This document shows, in pieces, positions 32,598 through 57,999 of a stretch of DNA of 64,000 bases. The notes below the pieces were generated by a model that saw only the letters and a program-made list of their open reading frames with translations, was not told the DNA's origin and did not search any database. The stretch's first letter is position 1. Every line of letters begins with the position of its first letter. The position numbers and the translations under genes were made by a program. This DNA is from Branchiostoma floridae (taxonomy: Eukaryota > Chordata > Leptocardii > Amphioxiformes > Branchiostomatidae). The stretch covers positions 16,596,930-16,660,929 of the forward strand of contig NC_049996.1 in assembly GCF_000003815.2 (NCBI RefSeq), written 5' to 3'.

Positions 32598-34959
32598 GCG
32601 CCATTCCCAACTTTCCCACATTCACGGTCGAACAGAATGTAGAAAAAGTTGGGCCTTTGTTTGTCTAAGCTTTAAAAACCTGTCTAGATGTAGCCAACAC
32701 TAGTATTCGAGTAGTCTCCTTTTTACAATAATGTTTACCACTGTTTATCGTCACATGTTTGTCGCCTTATGTTTCTATCATGTACTTGCAATTGTATTAG
32801 CTTCCGGGCATGAACTTGCAGATAAACTTTCATTTCAGTACATAAGGAGTAGTGAGTACTTACCCTGGAGAAACTCTATCTCGCTGATTTCCCTCCGCCT
32901 TCCACGCGGAAACTGCAGGCGCCAAGTCTGTGCTGTGGCGAGGAGTCCGGTCAGGTCCACTCCGCTCAGACTTATTTTGTCCACCCTTTTATACGGACGG
33001 CTGACGTGTTCCACTTCAGTAAAGGTTCGCCCAGCGAATCTCCTGACCGTGACGTCCATGTCTCCGCTCTCCTCCTCACCCTGGTACCACATCCGGATCC
33101 GGGACAGCGTCAGGGACGTCTGCAGGTCAAACGTTAGCTGCCAGGTGGGCTCATCATCGCCACGCCTCCAAATCGTCTTGAAGTTGGAGTCCAAGACGTA
33201 CCCGGCGACGCGTCGGACGCCGTCGTCGCCGTCCCATTGGTTCGGTGTCACCCATGTCGGGTCGGGCTCCACCCAGCCGCCTGGCGGTAATAACCGTCTT
33301 TTATTAATGTGTTATGGAGCTAGCTATGTATAAAGTTGGCTTTTTTTGCGGGAAATGTCTGTATCACGGAGGTATGTATAAAGTCGGCTTTACATAGCGG
33401 GAAATGTCTGTATCATGGAGGTATGCATAAAGTCGGCTTTACATAGCGGGAAATGTCTGTATCACTGTGCGGTATTTAGGGACGCAGGTCATCGAGCCCC
33501 GTGCAAAGTAAAAATTTTTGCCAAATGCAAAAAGTGACCTTCTTTCAGTGACAACCACGTGACTAAATTTCATGACTAAAAGCTCTGCAATTATTTGTTA
33601 GATAGGCAATACATACGTCTCCCTTTGACAAGAAGTTGAATCAGAATTCTAATTTACTTTGTCACATAAAGCACTTTGAACATGGCTAAAATTCCCAATT
33701 TTTGCCAAACGCAAAAAGTGGCATACTTTTAGGGACAACCACGTGACTAAACATCAGGATCTAAAACTCTTCAAGCATTTATCAAATAGACAATACATAG
33801 ATCTCCCTTCGACAAGAAGTTGAGTTATAATTCTGTTTTACTTTGCCACATGTAGTACTTTGAACATGGCTAGAGTGGCACTTATAGCGTTACAAAGTTG
33901 GGCCAAAAATTACGTTATTTTGAAGCTTGAAACATTGCATTGTTTTGATGCTGCCCAAGAACTCAAGTTTATCTCGTTGGAAATTTCACAACAATGTTGG
34001 TCTATTCAGATCTTGTTTTGTTTTGACGATACAATAAAAGGTGTTGGAGTGACGATGCCGTAAAGTATGCCAATTTCCGTGTTTTTGAGATGCGGAAATT
34101 GGGGAAAATGGCCAGAAAACTTTGTTTCCCCGTTACCATGGCAACAAGGAGTTTTGATGTAAAAGAATGCTATTTTAAGAGGTTGTGGACCAAGTGCTAT
34201 CACTGTGCAAAACATGAGCCAAATCGATTTTTTTTACCCCTGCCACCATTGTTTAATCCTTACAGACATTTGCTCTTAAATCTCGCAATTTTAAAATTCT
34301 GCTATCTTCTGCCCAAATTTGGCCGTCGGTAATTGAGAGGGTGATAACTGCGTAACAAGGAGTAGATACGAAGTAGTTAAATTCTTGAAGTGAAGGTAAC
34401 GTTGTTCTTGAAGTGAAGGTAACGTTGTTCTTGAAGTGAAGGTAGCGTTGTTCTTGAAGTGAAGATGTTCTTTTGAAGTGAAGATGTTCTTGAAGTGAAG
34501 TGAAGTATGGGAAGTGGTTCGGGGGGCAGAGGAAGAGAGTCACCCGACATAACTTCAAAGCCAAGTCAAGTCTGAGGAGAAAACTTGCCAATGCTTCCTG
34601 TGTATCTTGACTAATGCTTACCATCCTACCTTACAGCCCTGACTTATTAATCAGGCTCAGGTCCCTAGTCCCTTTTATTTTTCATTTCCGCACACATCCC
34701 GGCCGGGCCCCTTTCCGGAAATGGGCTCTAAGCCTTACAGAGCTGACGTTTTGTAAGAAAACATATCCACGGATCATAATGACCTCCCGTTGCCTACTTG
34801 AAACTGGAACATATTTTCATCTATGTTCTAAACATCTCGGGATGTTGTGGAAAACCATGAGATAAGTTGCTCACCCGTCAGCGCGAGTGCACCTGACAAA
34901 CAGTGGCACAGAACCCACAGCAGCACCAGCGAGGTCATGTTGGGCCACAGGTTTCCCAT
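23361..34959 (-). CDS. Mosaic 7TM receptor: F5/8C, LDLa, kringle, SMB, family-B-like GPCR
   Basis: A complete gene of eleven exons, all in phase: 34959-34875, 33280-32864, 30847-30737, 30542-30447, 30262-30224, 30086-29991, 29376-29137, 28840-28777, 27688-27498, 26231-26096 and 25845-23361 (1319 residues plus TAA). Order: signal peptide (1-28), F5/8C-like beta domain (29-167), LDLa (168-204), LDLa (205-236), a 13-residue linker exon, LDLa (250-281), kringle 1 (282-361), kringle 2 (362-446), somatomedin B-like Cys knot (447-491), Cys-rich ectodomain (492-835), seven membrane helices (about 838-1075) and a Thr/Gly/Ala-rich tail. The helices resemble family B/adhesion/Methuselah-type receptors; no clear GPS cleavage motif was seen. 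It is probably a plasma-membrane receptor for proteins, glycans or lipoprotein-like ligands; the ligand is unknown. It lies head-to-head with the LDLa gene at 37032. Confidence 0.88.
26096..26231 (-). other. Somatomedin B-like exon
   Basis: About 44 residues: DCKEAYTCGELLFREDRLC, then YCDSDCSFFGDCCQDFE. The CxCDxxCxxxxDCCxD pattern is the somatomedin B core. It enters in phase 1 and leaves in phase 2 at a GTAAGC donor, joining directly to the ectodomain exon. Confidence 0.8.
26600..27055 (-). mobile_element. Non-LTR retrotransposon 3' fragment
   Basis: A minus-strand frame (27030-26635) has the common C-terminal signature of reverse-transcriptase ORFs of CR1/L2-like elements: LPLSYQREMSDVVVFVK, SFTPRLITIWNKLP, then SDVSAFKRKLSTF. 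It lies in the intron between the kringle 2 and SMB-like exons of the receptor gene, in the same orientation. Fragment only; not active. Confidence 0.65.
27082..27177. mobile_element. Small MITE of the TACTGTAA family
   Basis: Bounded by TACTGTAA and TTACAGTA, with an internal GTTCGCGGTTTTCGCG/CCGCGAAC core like the elements at 17332-17544 and 63330-63500. A partial second core follows at 27180-27225. Confidence 0.55.
27690..28187 (-). repeat. 103-bp tandem repeat derived from a kringle exon start and acceptor
   Basis: Four full copies and a truncated fifth of a 103-bp unit. The acceptor-like CTGTACAG blocks are at about 27689, 27792, 27895 and 27998, with a mutated one at 28101. Each unit repeats, on the minus strand, the acceptor plus the first about 60 bases of the kringle-2 second exon (VCQRWDSQSPHSHPHTPQA). 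Only the copy nearest the real exon continues into the rest of the kringle. Confidence 0.85.
28190..28776 (-). repeat. 42-bp tandem repeat derived from a kringle exon end and donor
   Basis: About fourteen copies of a 42-bp unit. On the minus strand each unit carries the end of the kringle-2 first exon (DRGRSYAGQINR) and its CAG/GTGAGCGG splice donor. The genuine exon edge is the first unit of the array. Read past the donor in the kringle frame, each unit hits TGA at once, so only upstream donor use gives a full kringle. Confidence 0.85.
29137..29376 (-). other. Kringle 1 exon
   Basis: A complete kringle in one phase 1-1 exon: DCYYLHDRGTSYRG, SDSCQFWTYQYPHPHNHTPQ, NYCRNPDGKDRPWCYTNN and YCEEVFAC. 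The six cysteines and the NPDGKDRPWCYT signature are intact. Kringles commonly bind proteins, often through a lysine-binding site; whether that site is present was not judged. Confidence 0.88.
29690..29960 (-). repeat. Retroelement 3'-end-like repeat in a receptor intron
   Basis: Contains TTTATTGACACGACAAAAGTACAG as at 20095, followed by AT-rich sequence. It lies in the intron between the third LDLa exon and kringle 1. No coding content seen. Confidence 0.35.
29991..30847 (-). other. Three LDLa exons and a linker exon of the receptor
   Basis: Exons 30847-30737 (ending CDGIVDCDDGSDEQNC), 30542-30447 (CDGNDDCGDNTDEQNC), 30262-30224 (13-codon linker CERRGRVDCSRGE) and 30086-29991 (CNGKDDCGDNSDERNC). 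All are phase 1-1. The acidic calcium-cage residues (DxxDCxDxSDE) are present in all three modules. Confidence 0.88.
30886..30971. repeat. (GT)n microsatellite
   Basis: A long GT run just outside the first LDLa exon of the receptor; a second run lies at about 31136-31180. Reading frames of Cys-Val repeats here are artefacts. Confidence 0.9.
31200..32050 (-). mobile_element. Non-LTR retrotransposon fragment
   Basis: On the minus strand, broken frames carry the Cys-rich C-terminal signature of non-LTR ORF2 (RVCPFCPELIEDGYHFIC at about 31500-31560), with more coding-like sequence upstream (about 32038-31600). The tail lies near 31200. It sits in the receptor intron after the F5/8C-like exon. 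Frameshifts and stops show that it is dead. Confidence 0.6.
32528..32594. repeat. (TA)n microsatellite
   Basis: About 33 TA dinucleotides in the receptor intron upstream of the first LDLa exon. Confidence 0.9.
32864..33280 (-). other. F5/8C-like (galactose-binding fold) exon of the receptor
   Basis: One phase 1-1 exon of 139 residues: WVTPNQWDGDDGVRRVAGYV, then WQLTFDLQTSLTLSRIRMWY, and RGRRREISEIEFLQG at the end. The pattern of ligand-exposed W residues and an xLxFDLxxxxxLxxIRxW core fits the discoidin/F5/8C superfamily, though it is divergent and could belong to a neighbouring beta-sandwich family. Confidence 0.6.
33324..33466. repeat. About 49-bp tandem repeat, three copies
   Basis: Three head-to-tail copies of TATGTATAAAGTCGGCTTTA...GCGGGAAATGTCTGTATCA in the first intron of the receptor. 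Confidence 0.8.
33880..34195 (+). repeat. Dispersed repeat, copy in receptor intron 1
   Basis: Nearly identical to 36240-36511 over GGCACTTATAGCGTTACAAA, TTTCACAACAATGTTGGTC and GATGCCGTAAAGTATGCCAA, with one internal deletion in the other copy. Upstream relatives of CAAACGCAAAAAGTGGC occur at about 33510, 33700 and 36100. Family not recognised. Confidence 0.75.
34380..34505. repeat. About 23-bp tandem repeat
   Basis: About five diverged copies of TTCTTGAAGTGAAGGTAACG in receptor intron 1. Confidence 0.75.
34875..34959 (-). other. Signal-peptide exon of the receptor
   Basis: ATG at 34959-34957 starts MGNLWPNMTSLVLLWVLCHC and then LSGALALT, a good hydrophobic signal peptide, ending in phase 1 at GTGAGC. 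It joins in frame to the F5/8C-like exon at 33280. An Ets-like GGAAG lies just upstream of the ATG. Confidence 0.8.
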
Positions 34960-35854
34960 TCTTCCGCAAGTTGGCTGGCTTCTGTTTTACAGCTAGCCGA
35001 CGCCGCCACTAATGAACACTATCACTCAACAGTTCCTTCGTACAGAATAGACTATAGCGTGCACAGCCGAATGTTGTCATTAACTGGCTACATAGATGAA
35101 GAGTGGTAGCCTCCTTAGCAGGCCCATCGGTGGCGTGTTAAAGTTGCTGATAAAGCGTGTTCTGATGATGGGCGATTTTATTCCCCGGTGGATTTCACCG
35201 AGACTAGGTGAGCGGAATTCTCATTGCAGATTCAGGTATCACGTGGTCACCACAGTATGTGTGTGCGTCATCAAATATTCGTTGTTTTTTTCTGAATCGT
35301 CTAGTAAAAAATGTTCAAGGACTGGTATGTGCGTGGCGGGTTGGCCTGCTTAACTGTAACAACTTCCAGCATCATCCCCAAACCCCACATTTAAAATCAT
35401 CAGGACATTCCGACATTGATCTGTGCAACTGGACTACCCGAAAACCTGGTGCAAGAATAGACCATTCCAAACATATCCCCTACAAGAATGGACCATTCCA
35501 AAGCTAGCTCATGCCCAGATCTATTCGCATGTCATCGTTGGTATTGAGAATGAAGAAGAATGGAGGTATCTGTTTTCATGACAACCTATAAACTTTGCAT
35601 ACCAATCAGAGACAGACGAAAACACAGGACAGGCATGAAACTGTCAACAACTCTAATGACCTATAACCCCGGTAACATATTGAAGATAAACAATGGTAGT
35701 CGAACAGGTCACATGACACAGAAGGGTTTATATCTAGCACAAATGTCTCTGATCTGTGAGTAGATCTATCAATCAGACAAATGTCACACTATGATGTCAT
35801 TGATACGTTTGTGAAGATTAGTCATCCAGGATACAATAAATTGAAGATTATTCA

Positions 35855-36052
35855 GTCTATACTTCTGGACAATATCAAATTTTAATTAGACGTTTCGAAC
35901 ACCTTAGCCCTTACCTGTTTTGTTTATTTAGAAGGTAAGAATTAGTCTTGTTCCGCGGATTTGTAAACTTTTATTTTCACTTCACTGATGAAGAACGGCG
36001 GACGTCGTTCGAAACGTCTAATTAAAATTTGATATTGTCCAGAAGTATAGAC
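35855..36052. mobile_element. MITE with 46-bp perfect inverted repeats
   Basis: The left arm 35855-35900 starts GTCTATACTTCTGGACAATA, and the right arm 36007-36052 is its exact reverse complement. The core is about 106 bp with no coding capacity. Perfect arms suggest a fairly recent insertion. No clear target duplication was identified. Confidence 0.75.
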
Positions 36053-36239
36053 ATGTAGTACAGTGTACTTTGAACAATTGGCTAAAATTCACAATTTTCG
36101 TCAAACGCAAAAACGGGCCTACTTTTGAGAACTACCCTGTGACAACCAAACAAGAAGCTAAATTTTGCTACAATACATTTGATAGATATACACACCATCT
36201 ATACAGGGTACAAATTTCAAGCCCAAAAAAACATCCAGA

Positions 36240-36511
36240 ACGGCACTTATAGCGTTACAAAGTTGGTATTTTGAAGCTTGAAACATTGTCTCGTTGGAAA
36301 TTTCACAACAATGTTGGTCTATTCAGATCTTGTTTTGTTTTGACGATACAATAAAAGGTGTCGGAGTGACGATGCCGTAAAGTATGCCAATTTCCGTGTT
36401 TTTGAGATGCGGAAATTGGGGAAAATGGCCAGAAAACTTTGTTTCCCCGTTACCATAGCAACAAGGAGTTTTGATCTAAAAGAATGCTATTTTAAGAGGT
36501 TGTGGACAAAA
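36240..36511 (+). repeat. Dispersed repeat, intergenic copy
   Basis: Second copy of the repeat at 33880-34195, with an internal deletion after GTTACAAAGTTGG. It ends at AAGAGGTTGTGGAC, as the first copy does. Confidence 0.75.
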
Positions 36512-36538
36512 ATTAACTAGAGAATACTGCTTCGCAAA

Positions 36539-36640
36539 GACACCTACTCAAGGAAACCTACCCAAGGAAACCAAGCTCCGCCCACTTGTAAACTACGGCA
36601 TGTGCAAAACTGTGCACGCAACACCGTTGATTAATCTAGT
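36539..36640 (+). promoter_or_regulatory. Conserved upstream block of the LDLa gene
   Basis: The sequence GACACCTACTCAAGGA..CC followed by CCGCCCACTTGTAAACTACG, GCATGT and CTGTGCACGCAACACCG recurs at 57570-57650 and 59105-59185, each time upstream of a copy of this gene family. Conservation in front of each paralogue points to the core promoter and/or 5' UTR. An ATG inside it (36600) opens only a short frame. Exact start site unknown. Confidence 0.5.
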
Positions 36641-36649
36641 GCCGTGCAC

Positions 36650-37031
36650 CACTGTGCTAGGCAGACCCAGCACACACACCACTGTACCAGGTAGACCCAG
36701 CACACACACCACTGTACCAGGTAGACCCAGCACACACACCACTGTACCAGGTAGACCCAGCACACACACCACTGTACAGCACACACACCACTGTACCAGG
36801 TAGACCCAGCACACACACCACTGTACCAGGTAGACCCAGCACACACACCACTGTGACAGGTAGACCCAGCACACACACCACTGTGACAGGTAGACCCAGC
36901 ACACACACCACCGTGACAGGTAGACCCAGCGCACACACACCACTGTGACAGGTAGACCCAGCGCACACACCACTGTGACAGGTAGACCCAGCGCACACAC
37001 CACTGTACCAGGCAGACCCAGCACACACAAC
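36650..37031 (+). repeat. 30-bp minisatellite upstream of the start codon
   Basis: About 12 copies of a 30-bp unit (GGTAGACCCAGCACACACAC then CACTGTACCA), one shortened, running to one base before the ATG at 37032. The same array precedes the paralogue at 58000. The last units are in frame with the gene, so an N-terminally extended reading frame (from at least 36945) exists, but the signal peptide at 37032 argues that translation starts there. Confidence 0.85.
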
Positions 37032-53337
<16,306 letters not shown>

Positions 53338-53555
53338 TCTAGTCATGGTCTCAGCAATGTGACACAAAACCACGTTTATTACTTTAAAGGCTCATATTGT
53401 AGGATTTTGGTGAGACATTACAATTTTTGGAACAAGACGTTGGTCAACCCTATTGAAAATTCTTACACACATATGTTTGTCATTTTGTTACAACTGAAAT
53501 GTTAACTGCAATGTTAACTGCAGTGTGCAATATTTGTGTCACAGCTAGTAGACAA

Positions 53556-53561
53556 AATAAA
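53556..53561 (+). terminator. Candidate polyadenylation signal AATAAA
   Basis: AATAAA about 220 bases after the LDLa gene's stop. The surrounding 3' region (53338-53830) is duplicated at 60514-61040, but this hexamer is not kept there. Confidence 0.4.
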
Positions 53562-53989
53562 GCCTCTCAAACTGCCGAGAGACCGGTGCGTTATAAGTTG
53601 AGTCGGTACCCCGGACGAAAACAAAGCAGATATGTGAATACATCCCGAGTTTTCGATATACCATGTGGATGCCACTAGGTCATGTAAAAGATCAGGAAGT
53701 TTCAACTTACTTTGTCAAGTTTCGATCCTACAATGTGGGCCTTTAAGAAACAGCATCAAACATTTACGGACATGATCATGATCTTTGGAAGTTGTATGGA
53801 AACAGATTAATTAACCAAGCATTTTTAACGCTGTATAACTATCTTGACTATTTACGTGTTTTGTCTAGTTTGCGACGTAAATCGTCGATGGATTTCTAAC
53901 AACATTTGCAGTCAGATGTGCAACGGCTAGGTGTGACAGGTCATTCCGCGTAATGTAACCAGTGCCTGCGAAGCTGGTGTGTTGCACCG

Positions 53990-54870
53990 AAGGGTGGTCA
54001 TAGTTATACAGGCTATACAGATACAGCCAAACCAGTATTAGCGACCACCTTTGTATATCGACCACCATTGCGGTCACTTTTTAATTTTGTCGGTCCCTTG
54101 GATTTTTCCCATTGACCTAAGCATTAAGAAATGGTCTATAGCGACCACCTGTTCAACGCGGCCACGGCCACACGATTCCCGGTCCCGTAGATACAGAAAC
54201 ACTGCTTGTTGCGACCATACAACTCCATACACATTCACAGTACTGACCTCTGACCTCCTGACCAAATTGTACACCTGGATCGGATTTATGGATTTATGAT
54301 TTTGATTTGTCAGCCGTTTCAATGTTTCATTTGTATTTATATGTTCCGAAGTGTATGTCTATTTATTTTCTTTGTAACGTGCTTTTATTTCCATGTATGT
54401 AAATACTGGGGCCTATTGAAAACCAGTTTCTCTAAACTGAATAGGCTACCCGGGCGTTTGAAAATAAACAAACAAACAAACAATACAGCGACCGTATGTC
54501 ACCCTGCGCCGGGCTTAAAAATCGTAGTTTGTGAGGATCTGGAGTTCTCGACAGGGTCATTTTGGCGGTAGCGAAAGGTACGCGTGTCTTGAACGTTAGT
54601 GCGCAAGTCTTTGTCTGCGAATTTACCAACATTGCGCATGATCATTTTTCGCAGATTAGATTTAACTTTGGCAGGGTAAGTTGAATTCTGAGACGATTGA
54701 GACAATGTTACTTGGTTAGAAAGATCAGTGGGTACTGAAATCGTGTGTAACTTATTGCTTGTGGTCAATTGATCAGCCCTTTCTCTATAGTGGCCACCTG
54801 TCTAGAGTGGCCACATTTCTCCAGTACCTTGACTCGAGTGGCCGCTAGAGACAGTTTTGATTGTATACAA
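53990..54870. mobile_element. Probable degenerate repeat element
   Basis: Begins near CAGCCAAACCAGTATTAGCG and ends near GAGTGGCCGCTAGAGACAGT, a weak inverted match. It is rich in GCGACCAC/GTGGCCAC motifs. Family unclear. Confidence 0.3.
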
Positions 54871-54944
54871 ATATAAGCTGAACTGCGGCTATAACGACTA
54901 TACAAATGTACACACAGAATACATTTTTGAACTTTTTAAGTTGT

Positions 54945-55095
54945 GGGGACGTGTGCAAAGGAGTGGGGACGTGTGCAAAGGAGTGGGGACGTGTGCAAAG
55001 GAGTGGGGGACGTGTGCAAAGGAGTGGGGACGTGTGCAAAGGAGTAGGGACGTGTGCAAAGGAGTGGGGACGTGTGCAAAGGAGTAGGGACGTGT
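54945..55095. repeat. 21-bp minisatellite
   Basis: About seven copies of GTGGGGACGTGTGCAAAGGA with one more base. Noncoding. Confidence 0.9.
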
Positions 55096-55099
55096 ACGA

Positions 55100-56775
55100 G
55101 TATGTAATGTGCACCCTAAACTCGACCTCAACGTGGACACTGCAAGAGTATTCGTAATATCTTTGTTGTGGAAACCCGCCTTTTTTAAATCATGTGTTGC
55201 AATCTTTTTACCGTGGTAATTATTTTAGTTCCACCTATTGTAGTTTGCTTTTCCATACTACTTGTTCGGTTCTGTGATCCATTCAGTTAAACAGACTGTC
55301 TTAACTGTGGTAACTAATCATACTAACTTTTTTTTAATCAAATTTTACGATATACGGAAAGAAGAGTGGAACGTTGTTGTAATAGAATATATTCACAAGA
55401 AAGATGCATGTATTAAAGATTTTGGGAACTTGTTACATGAACACGTATATTCAGAGGAAAACAACCAGTCAATTTCTCAGATATGTAGTGGTATCTGTAT
55501 CAGTTTTATCGCAATACAATTTTTTCCTCGTTTCATTTGCTTTTGTTCTATTTTCGTTAACTCCATTGCTCCATTTATTTCGCTACATGCGATGTTGAGT
55601 ATGCCTTTCATAATAAATTAGTATCTAACGGGCCTCTCGTATCTGCTTGGAGATCAATTCATAATTCTGTAGTTAACTTCAATATTTAGATACATCAAAG
55701 TGTGACACTCTGATACTCAAATCTCAACTGAATATTCTGCATACTGGTGTACAATCGTACTTTTACTCCATAGCTCACTTTATAGAGCCTTCACACTAAA
55801 ACCGAATCAGCAGGAATCAAGCAGAACCAGGCGGAATGAAGCATTTGCAAAATTCGTGCCACATTCGGGGCCATTCCGAGTGGGAATTCCAAATGGGTCT
55901 TAAATCCCCTTCACACGAGAAGGAATGAGCCAGAATGTCTTCAGAATGAAAATTCATTTCTATTCCTGTGCATTCATAGTGTATTCTAGACATTCCGACT
56001 ACATTCCAGATATTCTTTCGGCCACATTCGGACAGGATTCGAAGTGGCTTGCCGTTTCGATTCTCCATCTTGGACTGGCAGCGTTGATATTTAGCTTAAA
56101 ACCTAACAGTTCTGTGTTCAAGTTCCCTCGCATGCTTCAACGTTGTGCCTCTAAAGAAAGGCATTTTACACCAATTTCCTCACTCTATTCAGGTGAAACA
56201 TGAGCATCTAGCTTCGACTAGCGACGTCCCTTTGGAGATAGGACATAAATGGAGCTCCCGTGTTTGCGAAGAGCAACAACTCGAGCACGTTAGAAACCCA
56301 CCACACTTACCGAAAACAGTAGGAGTTCTTCCCGGTGTGAGTGGCTCAAACAGATATGTCCAGATATGCAGCTTGCAGGTGTGAGAGTAGAGGGGACTGC
56401 TCATTTCCATTGTACCGATGTTGATGAGTACGACAATTGTGAATCAATCTAATCATACAAAAATTATTTCTCAATTCTGTCCGACCGACAGACGGAGCAG
56501 ACACACACACATACGTACATATAAGCACACAGGTCGAGATCTATACCTCCATCGGAGGTAACAAAATGATAGTAATCAAGCATTCCTTCTTCCGTATTCT
56601 CACCTCACCTAACCCCACCGGTCCCATAGCCTCACCGGCCGTAGGGGCAGCACATTGTCACGCATCCCATAAATTTTGTACCAGTCCGATAGCTGTGAGA
56701 CCAATCTCCGTCCACTCGTAAATACAGGCATGTCCGGTCCTGTGCACGCGTACCCAACAGCCGGTACGCGGTAGC
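55100..56775. other. Intergenic stretch, no gene recognised
   Basis: AT-rich. The 119-codon frame at 55262-55621 is low-complexity and has no recognisable domain. The segment 55790-56050 has inverted, short ATTCC/GGAAT-rich motifs (CCTTCACAC...) and is probably a repeat. Confidence 0.45.
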
Positions 56776-56779
56776 AACA

Positions 56780-57112
56780 CTGGGTTAGACAAGTTTTCTA
56801 AAATTGACTTGTCCTATCGGGCAAGTACTTAAAAAAATTTACTTGCCTGAACCAACTTTTCATTTGCCCGAAATTTAAATGACATTTTCTACGTATTTTC
56901 ATGGCCTTTAATGGAATTTCTGTTATTGGCTCTATTTTCTGTGCTAACCAATGCTTGATGACATGAGTTTGAAAAGTAGCAAGTACATCAAAATCTCACT
57001 CAATGGAGAAAAGCTAACTTGTCCGATCGGGCAAGTAGGGAAGGACATGGACTTGCCCGATTGGCATTTTCACTTGCCCGGGACTATAGGGCTAGTGGAC
57101 TTGTCTAACCCT
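56780..57112. mobile_element. hAT-like MITE
   Basis: Left end CTGGGTTAGACAAGTTTTCT and right end GGACTTGTCTAACCCTG are inverted (TTAGACAAGT / ACTTGTCTAA). Internal CGGGCAAGT and ACTTGCCCG motifs repeat. The rest up to 57560 shows no gene. Confidence 0.5.
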
Positions 57113-57569
57113 GCAACACATGACAACATTTGTTTTCTATTGATCAACAAAGTACATGCTGATTTTAACATCACCTCTCAAAATAAGATAACAACTAACA
57201 AAGACATAAAATAACAATATCAATAACAAGCAATTCACAGCAATTTACAAATATTTTGGGTAGTCCAGGGTACATATAGTGTAACAGTTATTGATTAAGG
57301 GCTTGGTAGGTGATTGCAAAATGTTTAGTATGTGCAATATAAGTCTGGGTTAAATGTAGAATACTGCTGTTTGTATGATATGACAAGAAAGGTGAACCCC
57401 TTAATAGTAGATGGATGCGGGCTGATTCAGGAAGACTGTATTACCTAGTAGGTTCTGAAGATTGCCGAGAAGATTAAGTCTTTGTTGTTGATAGTAGGGC
57501 AGTATAACACAACATGTACAAAATGAGAATAAATTGAACAACATTAAATAGAGAATTCTGGTTCTCGAA

Positions 57570-57655
57570 GACACCTACTCAAGGACACCAAGCTCCGCCC
57601 ACTTGTAAATTACGGCATGTACAAACCTGTGCACGCAACACCGTTGATTACTTTG
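57570..57655 (+). promoter_or_regulatory. Conserved upstream block of the second LDLa gene
   Basis: Second copy of the block at 36539-36640 (GACACCTACTCAAGGACACC, then CCGCCCACTTGTAAATTACG). Confidence 0.5.
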
Positions 57656-57659
57656 GCAC

Positions 57660-57998
57660 CGCACCACTGTACCAGGCAGACCCAGCACACACACACACAC
57701 CGCTGTGTCAGGTGGACCCAGCACACACACCACTGTTCCGGACAGACCCAGCACACACACCATTGTACCAGGTACACCCAGCACACACACCACTGTACCA
57801 GGCAGACCCAGCACACACACCACTGTACCAGGTACACCCAGCACACACACCACTGTGCCAGGCAGACCCAGCACACACACCACTGTACCAGGCAGACCCA
57901 GCACACACACCATTGTACCAGGTACACCCAGCACACACACCACTGTACCAGGTACACCCAGCACATACACCACTGTTCAAGGTAGATCCAGCACGCAA
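57660..57998 (+). repeat. 30-bp minisatellite upstream of the paralogue
   Basis: About 11 copies of CCCAGCACACACACCACTGT with ACCAGGTACA or ACCAGGCAGA, ending just before the ATG at 58000. Same array type and position as 36650-37031. Long frames in it are artefacts. Confidence 0.88.
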
Positions 57999-57999
57999 C

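Larger units (their letters stand above)
35000..36535. other. Intergenic region between divergent genes
   Basis: This lies between the starts of the receptor (minus) and the LDLa gene (plus). It holds a MITE (35855-36052) and a dispersed repeat (36240-36511). No other gene is seen. Confidence 0.6.

Noticed and set aside
55262-55621. 119-codon plus-strand frame
   Set aside because: AT-rich, hydrophobic low-complexity sequence with no homology recognised and no splice context.
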